DNA of 64,000 nt from Pseudomonas fortuita. Its GTDB lineage: Bacteria; Pseudomonadota; Gammaproteobacteria; Pseudomonadales; Pseudomonadaceae. The first letter of the stretch is position 1; every line of letters starts with the position of its first letter. The stretch lies in the NCBI RefSeq assembly GCF_026898135.2, contig NZ_CP114035.2, positions 2,769,501 through 2,833,500 of the forward strand, in the 5' to 3' direction. Of the stretch, positions 26,950 through 36,496 are shown piece after piece. The notes under the pieces were generated by a model that saw only the letters and a program-made list of their open reading frames with translations, was not told the origin of the DNA and did no database searches. The position numbers and the translations under genes are program-made.

Positions 26950-27266
26950 ATGAACCCTATGAAGAAGTACCAGCGCATCACTGTTGTGTTCCTGCTACTG
27001 ATCGGTATGGCTTTGGTGCGGCGGGCACAATCGTTGCGGGGCGCTTCTGCGACTGGCTGGTGAAGCGTGGCATGACCGTGCTGGGCAGCCGCAAGTTCAG
27101 CGTCATTACCGGCTTCAGCATCCAGTACTCGGGTTCGTTCACCACGGCGTTCATGATCAGCGCGGGGGTGGCACTGTGCTCGGCGGTGGCGTACTTCCTG
27201 CTGCTGCAGGCGCCGATTGGCAGTGCCAAGGACGCGGCAGGGGAGAGGGTCCCGGCAACCAAGTAA
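26950..27266 (+). pseudogene. MFS sugar-acid transporter reduced to three joined fragments
   Basis: The ATG at 26950 opens a typical MFS N-terminus (MKKYQRITVVFLLLIG). At about 27005 the homology jumps, one frame over, to a mid-protein segment (YGFGAAGTIVAGRFCDWLVKRG), then to the last membrane helix (GSFTTAFMISAGVALCSAVAYFLLLQ). An intact carrier needs about 430 residues; only about 105 remain. At least two internal deletions and one frameshift are required. It was probably the importer of the galactarate operon. Confidence 0.78.
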
Positions 27267-27382
27267 CCCGGAAACGTCAAGTAATCCCTGTAGGAGCGTC
27301 AATGGACTGACCCACGGCTCTTGTCAGGCACGTTTATCTGTATGTATAAACAGTGCCTGATACCGCAATCTGACTTCAGCCC

Positions 27383-29032
27383 GTGATCGCCCATTCTGTC
27401 GACGACCCTTTCTATTACCTGCACAACTTCCGCCAGGTAGTGCTGTGGGTCGAACAACGCTACCAGGACCTGCTCGATGAGCAGGAACTGGCTTTCATCC
27501 GTGCCTTCAGCCAACTGCACGCGCCAGCCCAGGCCTTGATGGTGCGCATGGTCATGCGCAAAGGCGAGTTGTTTCGCAGCGACCGGCTCGACTACGCCGA
27601 AATCGGCGACAGCGCGCTGGCGCTGCAGCCGTTGCAGGTTCTTGGCTGGGTGCGGGAACCCGAGCAACTGGAACTGGAGCAGCTGTTTGCCTTGCTGCGC
27701 AAGGAGGAGCTGGCCCGCTGCTTCGCCCGGCAACTGAGCCGCCCGCGGGCCGCCAAGCATGAGTTGTTGGCACAGCTGCAGCCTTTGGAGCTGGCGGCCC
27801 GATCACTGCTCGAGTGGTTCCCGGACAGCGAGGTGCGCATTCTCCAGTGGTGCTTGCAGCCCCTGTGCGACCGTATCCGGTTGTTGTTCTTTGGCAACCT
27901 TTACCAGGACTGGTCAGATTTCGTCCTGGCCGACCTTGGCCTGTTGCGCTACGAGCAAGTACCGTTCAGCACAGATTCCCGCGCCTTGCAGCAACGTGAC
28001 GATATCGACCTGGCCATGGCTTTGCATCAGTGCGCCGAGCGCCTGGAGCAGGGCGGCGATCCAGTGCCGATCCTGGCGACTCTACAAGGCCTGCACAGCG
28101 AGAACCCTTGGTTGGCCAGGCGCCATGCGCGCCTGCAATTCGCCTTGGGCCAACAATGCGAGCGTCTGGGGGAGTGGGACCTGGCCATGGCCGTGTATGC
28201 GCAGTGCAACCATGCCCAGGCGCGCATTCGCCAGGTGCGTGTACTTGAGCGCACCGAACAGTGGCCCCATGCCCACGCGCTGGCACTGCAACTTGCTGCG
28301 GCACCAGCCAATGCACTGGAGGTGCAAGCACTCGAGCGCATGCTGCCACGCTTGGCGCGTAAGCTCGGCGGCCCGCCACAGCGGCGCCAGCGGGCCACGC
28401 CGCTGGAGCTGATCGAGCTCGAACTGCCCCGCGAGCACGCTGCGCTGGGTGTGGAGGAAGCCGTGCGACAACACCTGGCACAAGAAGGCGGCCAGGTGCA
28501 TTACGTGGAGAACACGTTGCTCAACAGCCTGTTTGGCCTGTTGTGCTGGGAGGCTATCTTTGCGCCGGTGCCCGGCGCGTTTTTCAACCCGTTCCAGGCG
28601 GCGCCACAGGACCTGCATGACAGTGACTTCCAGCAACGGCGCAGTGCGCTGTTCGATTTTTGTCTGGGCCGGCTGGACGATGGCAGCCATCGCCAGGCGA
28701 TACTCGACTGCTACAGGGGCAAGCAGGGCCTGCAGTCGCCGTTCGTGTTCTGGTCCATGCTCAGCGAGCCACTGCTGGAGCAGGCCCTGGCTTGCCTTCC
28801 GGCAGCCCAGCTGAAACAGTGCTTTCTGCGCCTGTTGCAGGATATTCGCAGCAACCGCGCGGGCATGCCCGACCTGATTCAGTTCTGGCCAGAGCAGGGC
28901 CGTTACCGCATGGTCGAGGTCAAGGGGCCCGGTGACCGCCTGCAGGACAACCAGTTGCGCTGGCTGGAATTCTGCAGGCAACACGGTCTGCCCGTTGCGG
29001 TGTGCCATGTGCGTTGGCGCGAAGCGCCATGA
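27383..29032 (+). CDS. FAN1-like structure-specific nuclease (VRR-NUC)
   Basis: The 549-residue product is a bacterial homologue of FAN1, a 5'-flap endo/exonuclease acting in interstrand-crosslink repair. The C-terminal VRR-NUC catalytic motif is complete: Asp497 (PDLI), Glu512 and Lys514 (EVKG), then D.L..NQ. The middle part is helical and TPR-like (about 230-340), as in P. aeruginosa FAN1. The start is GTG at 27383; no upstream ATG fits. The stop overlaps the helicase ATG (ATGA), so the two genes are coupled and probably repair DNA together. Confidence 0.9.
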   Translation: MIAHSVDDPFYYLHNFRQVVLWVEQRYQDLLDEQELAFIRAFSQLHAPAQALMVRMVMRKGELFRSDRLDYAEIGDSALALQPLQVLGWVREPEQLELEQLFALLRKEELARCFARQLSRPRAAKHELLAQLQPLELAARSLLEWFPDSEVRILQWCLQPLCDRIRLLFFGNLYQDWSDFVLADLGLLRYEQVPFSTDSRALQQRDDIDLAMALHQCAERLEQGGDPVPILATLQGLHSENPWLARRHARLQFALGQQCERLGEWDLAMAVYAQCNHAQARIRQVRVLERTEQWPHAHALALQLAAAPANALEVQALERMLPRLARKLGGPPQRRQRATPLELIELELPREHAALGVEEAVRQHLAQEGGQVHYVENTLLNSLFGLLCWEAIFAPVPGAFFNPFQAAPQDLHDSDFQQRRSALFDFCLGRLDDGSHRQAILDCYRGKQGLQSPFVFWSMLSEPLLEQALACLPAAQLKQCFLRLLQDIRSNRAGMPDLIQFWPEQGRYRMVEVKGPGDRLQDNQLRWLEFCRQHGLPVAVCHVRWREAP

Positions 29033-31332
29033 GCTACAGCATTGCGGTGCGTGCTCTGTGCGAGTTCAGCGCCAAGGTTGGTGACCTGGACCTGCGTTTC
29101 ACGCCGTCGCCCAGCGCTCAGGAAGGCATCGAAGGGCATCAGCGGGTAGTGGCACGGAGGGCTGCGGGCTACGAGTCGGAAATCACCCTTGAAGGCCAAT
29201 TCGAAACCCTCAAGGTGCGGGGCCGCGCCGACGGTTACGACCCTGGCAGCAACCGCCTGGAAGAGATCAAGACGCACCGTGGCGACTTGGCGCGTCAACC
29301 CGCCAATCACCGTCAGTTGCACTGGGCACAGGCCAAGGTCTATGGCTGGTTGATGTGCCAGGCACGACAACTGTCCGCCATTGAGGTGGCGCTGGTGTAC
29401 CTGGACGTGGACAGCGATGAGCAGACACTGTTCAGTGAGCACTATGAGTCCGCTGAATTGCGGGCCTTCTTCGAAACCCAGTGCCAGCGCTTTCTAGGCT
29501 GGGCCCAATTCCAGCAACGACGCCTGGCCGAACGTGACCAAGGCCTTCAGGCGCTGCGCTTCCCCTACCCACAGTTTCGCCAGGGCCAGCGGCAGCTGGC
29601 CGAAACCTTGTACAAGGCGGTAAGCACCGGGCGTTGCCTGATGGCCCAGGCCAGCACCGGCATTGGCAAGACCCTTGGTACGTTGTTCCCGCTGCTGAAA
29701 GCCATGGTGCCGCAGCAGCTGGACAAGCTGTTCTTTCTCACCGCCAAGACGCCGGGCCGGGCGCTGGCCCTTGATGCCATGCGTCAGATCACTGATGCTG
29801 CGCCACAACCTGCTTTGCGCACACTGGAGTTGATTGCCCGCGACAAGGCCTGCGAGTACCTGGACAAAGCCTGTCATGGCGAGTCCTGCCCATTGGCCGC
29901 TGGCTTCTACGACCGCTTGCCGGCAGCGCGTGAGGCCGCCGCAACACTGCCGTTGCTCGACCGTGCCAACCTGCGCGAAGTGGCCTTGGCGCACCAGGTT
30001 TGCCCGTATTACCTGGGGCAGGAGATGGCGCGCTGGGTCGACGTGCTGGTCGCCGACTACAACTACTACTTTGATGCGCATGCCTTGCTGTTCGGCCTGA
30101 CCCAGCTCAACCAGTGGCGCGTTGCGGTGCTGGTTGACGAAGCGCATAACCTGGTTGAGCGTGGTCGTGGCATGTACAGCGCCAGCCTTGACCAAGGGCA
30201 GCTGCTGGCCCTGCGTCAGCGCAAACCGCCCGGGCTGGTCAGCGCCCTTGACCGCCTGAACCGGCAGTGGAATGCGCTGTACAAAGAACAGCGTGCGCCG
30301 TACCAGGCCAGCGAGTCGCTGCCTGACGGGCTGTTGCGCGCCTTGCAGCAGTGCATCGGCCTGATTCAGGAGCAGATGAACCAGATGCCCGCGCACATGG
30401 ACCCGCAGGTATTGCAGTTCTTCTATCAGGCCTTGCAGTTCAGCCGGGTTGCCGAGCTGTTCGATGAACACTTCCTGTTCGACATCAGCCAGCGCCAGGG
30501 CCCGCGCAAGCGCCGGCTGGCGACCCTGTGCCTGCGCAATGTCACCCCGGCGCGCCTGTTGGCCCCACGCATGCTGGCGGCGCGCAGTGTGACGCTGTTT
30601 TCCGCCACGTTGAGCCCGCGGCATTTCTACAGCGACTTGCTGGGTATGCCGGCCGATACCGCCTGGCTAGAAGTGGCTGCGCCGTTTCGCGCAGAGCAGC
30701 TGGAGGTACGGATTGCCAGCCAGGTGTCCACCCGCTACCAGCAGCGGCAAGCCTCTCTGGTACCGATCGTGGAGCTGATTGCCCAGCAGTATGAGCACAT
30801 GCCGGGTAACTACCTGGCATTCTTCAGCAGCTTCGAATACCTGCAGCAGGTGGCCGACCTGTTGGCCGAGCGGCATGGGCAGATTCCCCTGTGGGCCCAG
30901 GCCCCGGGGATGGACGAGGCCGCCCGCCAGGCGTTTCTTGATCGATTTGTTGCCGACGGCCGGGGCGTTGGCTTTGCCGTATTGGGGGGGGCTTTCGGCG
31001 AAGGCGTGGATTTACCAGGTACGCGGCTGATCGGGGCGTTTGTCGCCACCCTGGGGTTGCCGCAGGTCAACCCGGTCAACGAGCAGTTCAAGCAACGCCT
31101 GGGTCGGCAATTTGGTGCGGGTTTTGACTACACCTATCTTTACCCGGGTGTGCGCAAAGTGATCCAGGCGGCTGGCCGGGTTATCCGTGGAGACCAGGAC
31201 CGGGGCGTGCTGGTGCTGATAGATGAACGCTTCGCCGAGCCCCGGGTGCAGCAGATGTTTCCGGCATGGTGGCCCAAGGCTGCGCCGGCCAGCACGCCGG
31301 CTGATGACAAAAGCACGCTCCGATTGCGGTAA
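29029..31332 (+). CDS. XPD/DinG-type helicase with N-terminal PD-(D/E)XK nuclease domain
   Basis: This 767-residue protein joins a nuclease-like domain to an iron-sulfur superfamily 2 helicase. The nuclease part has GRADG (Asp68) and EIK (Glu79, Lys81), the PD-(D/E)XK pattern. The helicase part has a Q-motif-like FPYPQFRQGQ, Walker A ASTGIGKT (208-215), DEAH (370-373), and Cys275, Cys282, Cys287 and Cys325 placed to hold a 4Fe-4S cluster as in XPD. Motif VI reads QAAGRVIRGDQDRG. It is coupled to FAN1. A 5'-3' helicase with its own nuclease is inferred. Confidence 0.88.
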   Translation: MSYSIAVRALCEFSAKVGDLDLRFTPSPSAQEGIEGHQRVVARRAAGYESEITLEGQFETLKVRGRADGYDPGSNRLEEIKTHRGDLARQPANHRQLHWAQAKVYGWLMCQARQLSAIEVALVYLDVDSDEQTLFSEHYESAELRAFFETQCQRFLGWAQFQQRRLAERDQGLQALRFPYPQFRQGQRQLAETLYKAVSTGRCLMAQASTGIGKTLGTLFPLLKAMVPQQLDKLFFLTAKTPGRALALDAMRQITDAAPQPALRTLELIARDKACEYLDKACHGESCPLAAGFYDRLPAAREAAATLPLLDRANLREVALAHQVCPYYLGQEMARWVDVLVADYNYYFDAHALLFGLTQLNQWRVAVLVDEAHNLVERGRGMYSASLDQGQLLALRQRKPPGLVSALDRLNRQWNALYKEQRAPYQASESLPDGLLRALQQCIGLIQEQMNQMPAHMDPQVLQFFYQALQFSRVAELFDEHFLFDISQRQGPRKRRLATLCLRNVTPARLLAPRMLAARSVTLFSATLSPRHFYSDLLGMPADTAWLEVAAPFRAEQLEVRIASQVSTRYQQRQASLVPIVELIAQQYEHMPGNYLAFFSSFEYLQQVADLLAERHGQIPLWAQAPGMDEAARQAFLDRFVADGRGVGFAVLGGAFGEGVDLPGTRLIGAFVATLGLPQVNPVNEQFKQRLGRQFGAGFDYTYLYPGVRKVIQAAGRVIRGDQDRGVLVLIDERFAEPRVQQMFPAWWPKAAPASTPADDKSTLRLR

Positions 31333-31505
31333 GATCACGAACCATGCCAGTTGCAAAGCCTTGTATATCAAGGTGATGGCACTTCACAGGGGCTTGATGG
31401 AATGCGCGCTTGGCATTCGTCAGGACTTGTTTTCATGTCGTTTCGACTTGCTTCAGGGTTTGCCAGTTTCACGACCGGCCGCCGCTTCGCTACAGGGTTC
31501 ACGTT

Positions 31506-32420
31506 TTGTCCGATCTCCCCAAAAATCCGCTGCTGCAGTACATGGACCGCCTGGCCCCCTCCAGCCAGCAAACCATGCGCTACATCCTTCAGGACGCTGC
31601 CGACCGGCTTGGCTTTGTCGACTGCAATGTCGTCGACGTGCCTTGGCATCGGCTAGAGCCGGGCCATGTGATTGCCTTGGTGTCGGCCCTGCGTGCCGAC
31701 GGTTATGCGCCAAACAGTTCGTCTTTGTATGTCAACGCCATTCGTGGGGTGATGAACGAGGCCTGGCGTCAGGGCCTGATCGACCATGAGCAGTTGCTGC
31801 GCATTCGTGAGGTCAAACCGGCCACCGGCAGCCGCCTGCCGCCAGGGCGCAACCTGCGCCGCAGCCTGATTCGCGAACTGATGGAGGTGTGCGCATCCGA
31901 CCCTCGGCCGCAAGGCGTGCGCGACGCGGCGATCATCGCCTTGCTCTATGGCACCGGCATGCGCAAGTCAGAGTCGGTGGACATCGACCTGGCCCAGGTC
32001 GATTTCCAGGCGCGCAGCCTGCAGGTGGTGGGCAAGGGCAACCACCAACTGATCAAGTACGCCCCGCCATGGGCGTTCGAGAAGCTGCAGGCGTGGCTGG
32101 ACTTGCGCCGTCAGGACCTGCCAGCAGGGGCAGAGGACGACCCGTTCCTGTTCAACCGCATCCGCCGCGGTAGCCACATCACCCGGGCGCGTATCACCAA
32201 GCATGCGATCTACTACATTGCCCGTCAGCGCGGTGCGCAAGTGGGGGTGAAAATCATGCCGCACGACTTCCGCCGGGCGTTCATCACCCGGGTGATCGAA
32301 GAGCATGATCTGTCGATTGCCCAGAAGCTGGCGCACCATGCCAATATCCAGACCACCGCCATTTATGACCGGCGTGACGACAACGAACGCCGGCGAGCGG
32401 TCGACCGCTTCGACTACTGA
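31506..32420 (+). CDS. Tyrosine recombinase (XerC/D-like, orphan)
   Basis: This 304-residue site-specific recombinase has an N-terminal SAM-like core-binding domain and a C-terminal catalytic domain. Catalytic residues are Arg in YGTGMRKSE, the beta-hairpin Lys in VGKGNH, HxxR in PHDFRRAF, His in LAHHAN and Tyr in TAIYDRRDD. The start is taken as TTG at 31506, giving (M)SDLPKNPLLQYMDRL. The frame is open upstream to 31410, but those codons do not look coding. It is not adjacent to a tRNA or cargo and seems part of the backbone. Its DNA site is unknown. Confidence 0.82.
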   Translation: MSDLPKNPLLQYMDRLAPSSQQTMRYILQDAADRLGFVDCNVVDVPWHRLEPGHVIALVSALRADGYAPNSSSLYVNAIRGVMNEAWRQGLIDHEQLLRIREVKPATGSRLPPGRNLRRSLIRELMEVCASDPRPQGVRDAAIIALLYGTGMRKSESVDIDLAQVDFQARSLQVVGKGNHQLIKYAPPWAFEKLQAWLDLRRQDLPAGAEDDPFLFNRIRRGSHITRARITKHAIYYIARQRGAQVGVKIMPHDFRRAFITRVIEEHDLSIAQKLAHHANIQTTAIYDRRDDNERRRAVDRFDY

Positions 32421-32439
32421 GTCCTTGTGTTTGCGGTCC

Positions 32440-32540
32440 ATTCGCGGGACAAGCCCGCTCCCACAGGCTCCTCGCAGACCTTGAGTCCTGTGTAATACCT
32501 GTGGGAGCGGGCGCGCCCGCGAAGGGCTGCAAAGCAGCCC
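32440..32540. repeat. REP-type inverted repeats
   Basis: TTCGCGGG-ACA-AGCCCGCTCCCACAGG (from 32441) and an inverted copy CCTGTGGGAGCGGG (32498-32511) face each other. A further hairpin GGGCTGCAAAGCAGCCC follows (32524-32540). This is the P. putida REP/BIME style. It probably acts as the terminator and spacer between the recombinase and the urease operon. Confidence 0.75.
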
Positions 32541-32787
32541 TATTTGCACGGATGTCGGCACTGAAACGGGGCCGACACGCGCCCCCGCTTTGTGCGCCAT
32601 CTGCGCGCATGCCCGATGCCAGAGCGGCCACAGCTGAAGTTTCATCTGCCTTCACCTGCGGAGTTGGCCCGCAACCTGCTATATCCAGCCTGCGAATTTG
32701 ATCGAGTGGTCAGGCCGCGCGCGCTAGCCATTGCCCGCGCCGGACCCTCTAAACGGCCAGCAGGCCACGGATTTCAGGGGCCGCAGG
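32541..32787. other. Urease upstream region
   Basis: About 250 non-coding bases hold a sigma-54-like promoter (listed separately) and, at about 32587-32605, an imperfect dyad TGTGCGC-CATCT-GCGCGCA that could be an activator site such as NtrC's. Nothing else is recognised. Confidence 0.4.
32665..32681 (+). promoter_or_regulatory. Candidate sigma-54 (-24/-12) promoter of urease operon
   Basis: TGGCCCGCAACCTGCT has the invariant GG (32667-32668) and GC (32679-32680) at the required 10-base spacing, and differs from TGGCACGNNNNTTGC at two positions. Transcription would start near 32692, about 95 bases before ureD. Urease under NtrC/RpoN nitrogen control is established in pseudomonads. Confidence 0.55.
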
Positions 32788-33621
32788 ATGTCGCTCGCGG
32801 AGCAGATTGAACAACAACAAGACGATGCAGGCTGGAGTGCCCACCTGCAGTTGCGCTTTGTCAGGCGTGACGATGTGACCCGCCTTGGTGCGCGTCGGCA
32901 TTTCGGACCTCTTTTGGTGCAGCGGCCCTTCTACCCGGAAGGTGCACCGTGCCATGTCTATGTGCTGCACCCGCCGGGTGGCATCGTCGCCGGCGACCGC
33001 CTTGATCTGGATATCCACCTGGAGCCCGACAGCCACGCGCTGCTGACCATGCCCGGTGCCAGCAAGTTCTACCGCAGCATCGGCCCGACCGCGCGGCTGA
33101 CCCAGCGTTTTCAGCTGGCTGCAGGCAGCACACTGGAATGGTTGCCGCAGGACAGCATCTTCTTTTCTGGTGCCCGCGCCAGCCTCCACAGCCGCTTCAC
33201 CCTCGAACCCGGGGCGCGCCTGCTGGCCTGGGAAACCCTGTGCCTGGGGCGCCCTGTCATGAACGAGCGCTTCGAGCAGGGCGCCCTGGACAGCTGTTTG
33301 CATATTGAACTACCCGACGACGTTGGCCTGCATGAACGCCTGCGTATCGAAGGCGGCCGCCTGGACAAGCTCGGTGGCCACCCGCTGCTCGCTACGTTCT
33401 GTGCAGCACCCGCCGACCAGGCGGTGCTGGAGCAGGTTCGCCCATTGCTCGATGAACTGGCCAACCCGGCCGGCGCGACCCTGTTGGGGTCGTTGCTGGT
33501 TATCCGTGTGCTTGACCATGACAACCAACACCTGCAACGCACCCTGCAACGCCTGTGGCATGTGCTGCGCCCGGCCGTCCTTGGCCTGCCAGCCTGCCCA
33601 CCGCGTATCTGGGCTACCTGA
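32788..33621 (+). CDS. ureD: Urease accessory protein UreD
   Basis: UreD (277 residues) is the scaffold that binds apo-urease and, with UreF and UreG, lets nickel and CO2 reach the active site. Family motifs are visible: LLVQRPFYPEG, YVLHPPGGIVAGD, TMPGASKFYRS and WLPQDSIFFSGA. The start is the ATG at 32788 with AGGGG upstream. An upstream in-frame start at 32731 would add 19 unlikely residues. It is the first gene of the ureDABCEJFG operon. Confidence 0.93.
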   Translation: MSLAEQIEQQQDDAGWSAHLQLRFVRRDDVTRLGARRHFGPLLVQRPFYPEGAPCHVYVLHPPGGIVAGDRLDLDIHLEPDSHALLTMPGASKFYRSIGPTARLTQRFQLAAGSTLEWLPQDSIFFSGARASLHSRFTLEPGARLLAWETLCLGRPVMNERFEQGALDSCLHIELPDDVGLHERLRIEGGRLDKLGGHPLLATFCAAPADQAVLEQVRPLLDELANPAGATLLGSLLVIRVLDHDNQHLQRTLQRLWHVLRPAVLGLPACPPRIWAT

Positions 33622-33630
33622 GAGAGCGCC

Positions 33631-33933
33631 ATGGAGCTTACCCCGAGAGAGAAAGACAAATTGCTGCTGTTCACCGCCGCATTGCTGGCAGAACGGCGCC
33701 TGGCCCGCGGCCTGAAGCTCAACTACCCGGAGGCCGTGGCGCTGATAAGTGCTGCCGTGCTCGAAGGCGCCCGCGATGGCCGCACCGTTGCCGAGCTGAT
33801 GAGCCAAGGGCGCGAAGTGCTGACGCGCGAGCAGGTGATGCCCGGCATTGCCGAAATGCTCCACGACGTGCAGGTCGAAGCGACCTTCCCGGATGGCACC
33901 AAACTTGTGACCGTGCATGACCCCATCGTCTGA
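33631..33933 (+). CDS. ureA: Urease gamma subunit UreA
   Basis: This 100-residue gamma subunit forms part of the (alpha-beta-gamma)3 urease. It begins [23 protein letters not shown] and contains [21 protein letters not shown], which is diagnostic. The length is exactly that of the family. It starts 9 bases after ureD and ends 19 bases before ureB, with which it must be made in equal amounts. Confidence 0.97.
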   Translation: MELTPREKDKLLLFTAALLAERRLARGLKLNYPEAVALISAAVLEGARDGRTVAELMSQGREVLTREQVMPGIAEMLHDVQVEATFPDGTKLVTVHDPIV

Positions 33934-33952
33934 AACTGCCCAGGAGCCCCGC

Positions 33953-34270
33953 ATGATCCCAGGTGAAATCCAGGTCGCCGCTGGCGACATCGAACTGAAC
34001 AGCGGCCGGGAAACGGTCAGTGTCAGTGTGGCCAACCACGGCGACCGGCCGGTGCAGGTCGGCTCGCACTACCACTTCTACGAAGTCAACGAGGCGCTGG
34101 TGTTCGATCGTGCGCCAACCTTGGGCTTTCGCCTGGATATCCCGGCCGGCACCGCCGTGCGCTTCGAGCCTGGCCAGGCGCGCACTGTGCAACTGGTGGC
34201 CTACGCCGGCAAGCGTGAAGTCTATGGCTTCCAGGGCAAGGTGATGGGCCCGCTGGAGGGCAGGGTATGA
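33953..34270 (+). CDS. ureB: Urease beta subunit UreB
   Basis: The 105-residue beta subunit starts MIPGEI at 33953 with AGGAG upstream. It contains the family block [23 protein letters not shown] and the ending YGFQGKVMG. Its stop overlaps the ureC start (ATGA, 34267-34270), so the two are translationally coupled. Confidence 0.97.
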   Translation: MIPGEIQVAAGDIELNSGRETVSVSVANHGDRPVQVGSHYHFYEVNEALVFDRAPTLGFRLDIPAGTAVRFEPGQARTVQLVAYAGKREVYGFQGKVMGPLEGRV

Positions 34271-35970
34271 GCCGTATTTCCCGCCAGGCCTATGCCGACA
34301 TGTTCGGGCCCACCGTGGGCGACCGCGTGCGGCTGGCCGACACGGCATTGTGGGTAGAGGTGGAGAAGGACTACACAATCTACGGCGAAGAGGTGAAGTT
34401 TGGGGGCGGCAAGGTGATCCGCGACGGCATGGGGCAGGGCCAGATGCTGGCCGCTGAGGCCATGGACCTGGTGCTGACCAACGCGCTGATCATCGACCAC
34501 TGGGGGATCGTCAAGGCCGACATCGGCATCAAGCACGGGCGTATCGCGGTGATCGGCAAGGCCGGGAACCCGGATGTGCAGCCGGGCGTCAACGTCCCGG
34601 TGGGCCCCGGTACCGAAGTGATCGCGGCCGAGGGCAAGATCGTGACGGCGGGGGGTGTCGATTCGCATATCCATTTCATCTGCCCGCAGCAGGTGGACGA
34701 GGCACTGAACAGCGGCGTCACGACCTTTATCGGCGGCGGCACCGGCCCGGCCACCGGCACCAATGCAACCACCTGCACGCCTGGCCCTTGGTACCTGGCG
34801 CGTATGCTACAGGCCGCCGACAGTCTGCCCATCAACATCGGTTTGCTGGGCAAGGGCAATGCCTCGCGGCCAGAAGCGCTGCGTGAGCAGATCGCGGCCG
34901 GTGCGGTGGGCCTCAAGCTGCATGAAGACTGGGGCTCGACCCCGGCGGCTATCGACTGCTGCCTGGGCGTTGCAGAGGAAATGGACGTCCAGGTGGCGAT
35001 CCATACCGACACCCTCAACGAGTCCGGTTGCATCGAAGACACCCTGGCGGCCATCGGCGACCGGACCATCCACACCTTCCACACCGAAGGTGCCGGCGGT
35101 GGCCACGCGCCGGACATCATTCGCGCTGCGGGGCAGGCCAACGTGCTGCCATCCTCGACCAATCCGACCCTGCCGTACACGGTCAACACCGTGGACGAGC
35201 ACCTGGACATGCTCATGGTCTGCCATCACCTGGACCCGAGCATTGCGGAGGACGTGGCCTTTGCCGAATCGCGCATCCGCCGCGAAACCATCGCTGCCGA
35301 GGACATCCTTCACGACATGGGTGCATTTGCCATGACCTCGTCCGACTCTCAGGCCATGGGCCGGGTCGGTGAAGTGGTGCTGCGCACCTGGCAGGTTGCC
35401 CACCAGATGAAACTGCGTCGTGGGCCTTTGGCGCCAGACACGGCCTACAGCGACAACTTCCGGGTCAAGCGCTACATCGCCAAGTACACCATCAACCCCG
35501 CGTTAACCCACGGCATTGGCCACGAAGTGGGTTCGGTGGAGGCGGGCAAGCTGGCCGACCTGGTGCTGTGGTCGCCGGCGTTCTTCGCGGTCAAGCCGGC
35601 CCTGGTGATCAAAGGCGGGATGATCGTCACCGCGCCCATGGGCGACATCAACGGCTCCATTCCCACACCGCAGCCGGTGCACTACCGGCCGATGTTCGGC
35701 GCCCTCGGCGCCGCACGGCATGCCACGCGCATGACCTTCCTGCCCCAGGCGGCAATGGACCGCGGCCTGGCCGAGGAGCTGAACCTGCGCAGCCTGATTG
35801 GGGTGGTCAACGGCTGCCGCCGCGTGCGCAAGCCGGACATGGTCCACAACACCTTGCAGCCGCTGATCGAAGTCGATGCGCAGACCTACCAGGTGCGTGC
35901 CGACGGCGAATTGCTGGTCTGCGAGCCCGCCAGCGAACTGCCGCTGGCACAGCGTTATTTCCTGTTTTGA
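34267..35970 (+). CDS. ureC: Urease alpha subunit UreC (catalytic, EC 3.5.1.5)
   Basis: UreC (567 residues) hydrolyses urea to ammonia and carbamate at a two-nickel centre in the cytoplasm. All active-site residues sit at canonical numbers: His134 and His136 (SHIHFI), carbamylated Lys217 (GLKLHED), His219, His246, His272, the flap His320 (MVCHHLD) and Asp360 (SSDSQAMG). The enzyme should be active once matured by UreD, E, F and G. Substrate urea could come from creatinase encoded at 3.4 kb as well as from the environment. Confidence 0.98.
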   Translation: MSRISRQAYADMFGPTVGDRVRLADTALWVEVEKDYTIYGEEVKFGGGKVIRDGMGQGQMLAAEAMDLVLTNALIIDHWGIVKADIGIKHGRIAVIGKAGNPDVQPGVNVPVGPGTEVIAAEGKIVTAGGVDSHIHFICPQQVDEALNSGVTTFIGGGTGPATGTNATTCTPGPWYLARMLQAADSLPINIGLLGKGNASRPEALREQIAAGAVGLKLHEDWGSTPAAIDCCLGVAEEMDVQVAIHTDTLNESGCIEDTLAAIGDRTIHTFHTEGAGGGHAPDIIRAAGQANVLPSSTNPTLPYTVNTVDEHLDMLMVCHHLDPSIAEDVAFAESRIRRETIAAEDILHDMGAFAMTSSDSQAMGRVGEVVLRTWQVAHQMKLRRGPLAPDTAYSDNFRVKRYIAKYTINPALTHGIGHEVGSVEAGKLADLVLWSPAFFAVKPALVIKGGMIVTAPMGDINGSIPTPQPVHYRPMFGALGAARHATRMTFLPQAAMDRGLAEELNLRSLIGVVNGCRRVRKPDMVHNTLQPLIEVDAQTYQVRADGELLVCEPASELPLAQRYFLF

Positions 35971-35980
35971 AGGAGCACCG

Positions 35981-36478
35981 ATGATTGTCTTGACCCGCCG
36001 TATCACCGACCCCGGCACGCTTGCTGTAAGCGGCACCGTCACCCTGGACGTGGACAGCCGCATCAAGAGCCGCCTGCGGGTAACCCTGGACGATGGGCGC
36101 GAAGCCGGGCTCATGCTGGAGCGCGGCCACCTGTTGCGCGGGGGAGAGCTGCTTGCCGATGCTGACGGCAGCCAGTTGATCCGCGTATTGGCGGCGCCCG
36201 AAGCAGTGTCGACGGTGCGCTGCGCCGATCCACACCTGCTGGCTCGCGCGGCCTATCACCTGGGTAACCGCCACGTGCCCCTGCAGATCGAGCCTGGTCT
36301 GTTGCGCTTCCAGCACGACCATGTGCTGGGCGACATGCTGCGTGGCCTGGGCCTGACGGTAGAGGCCGAACAGGCACCGTTCGAACCCGAAGCGGGGGCC
36401 TACCAGAGCGCCCCGCATGGCCACAGCCATGCACACGGCAACGATCACCCGTTTGTACGCCTGCCTGCCCATTCCTGA
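35981..36478 (+). CDS. ureE: Urease nickel metallochaperone UreE
   Basis: UreE (165 residues) binds Ni2+ and hands it to UreG. It starts MIVLTRRI at 35981 with AAGGAG upstream and has the conserved AYHLGNRHVPLQI block with the nickel-binding His. The C-terminus is histidine-rich (HGHSHAHGNDH), a common nickel-storage tail. It follows ureC after 10 bases and precedes ureJ by 18. Confidence 0.95.
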   Translation: MIVLTRRITDPGTLAVSGTVTLDVDSRIKSRLRVTLDDGREAGLMLERGHLLRGGELLADADGSQLIRVLAAPEAVSTVRCADPHLLARAAYHLGNRHVPLQIEPGLLRFQHDHVLGDMLRGLGLTVEAEQAPFEPEAGAYQSAPHGHSHAHGNDHPFVRLPAHS

Positions 36479-36496
36479 ACTGCCTTGGAGCAACCA

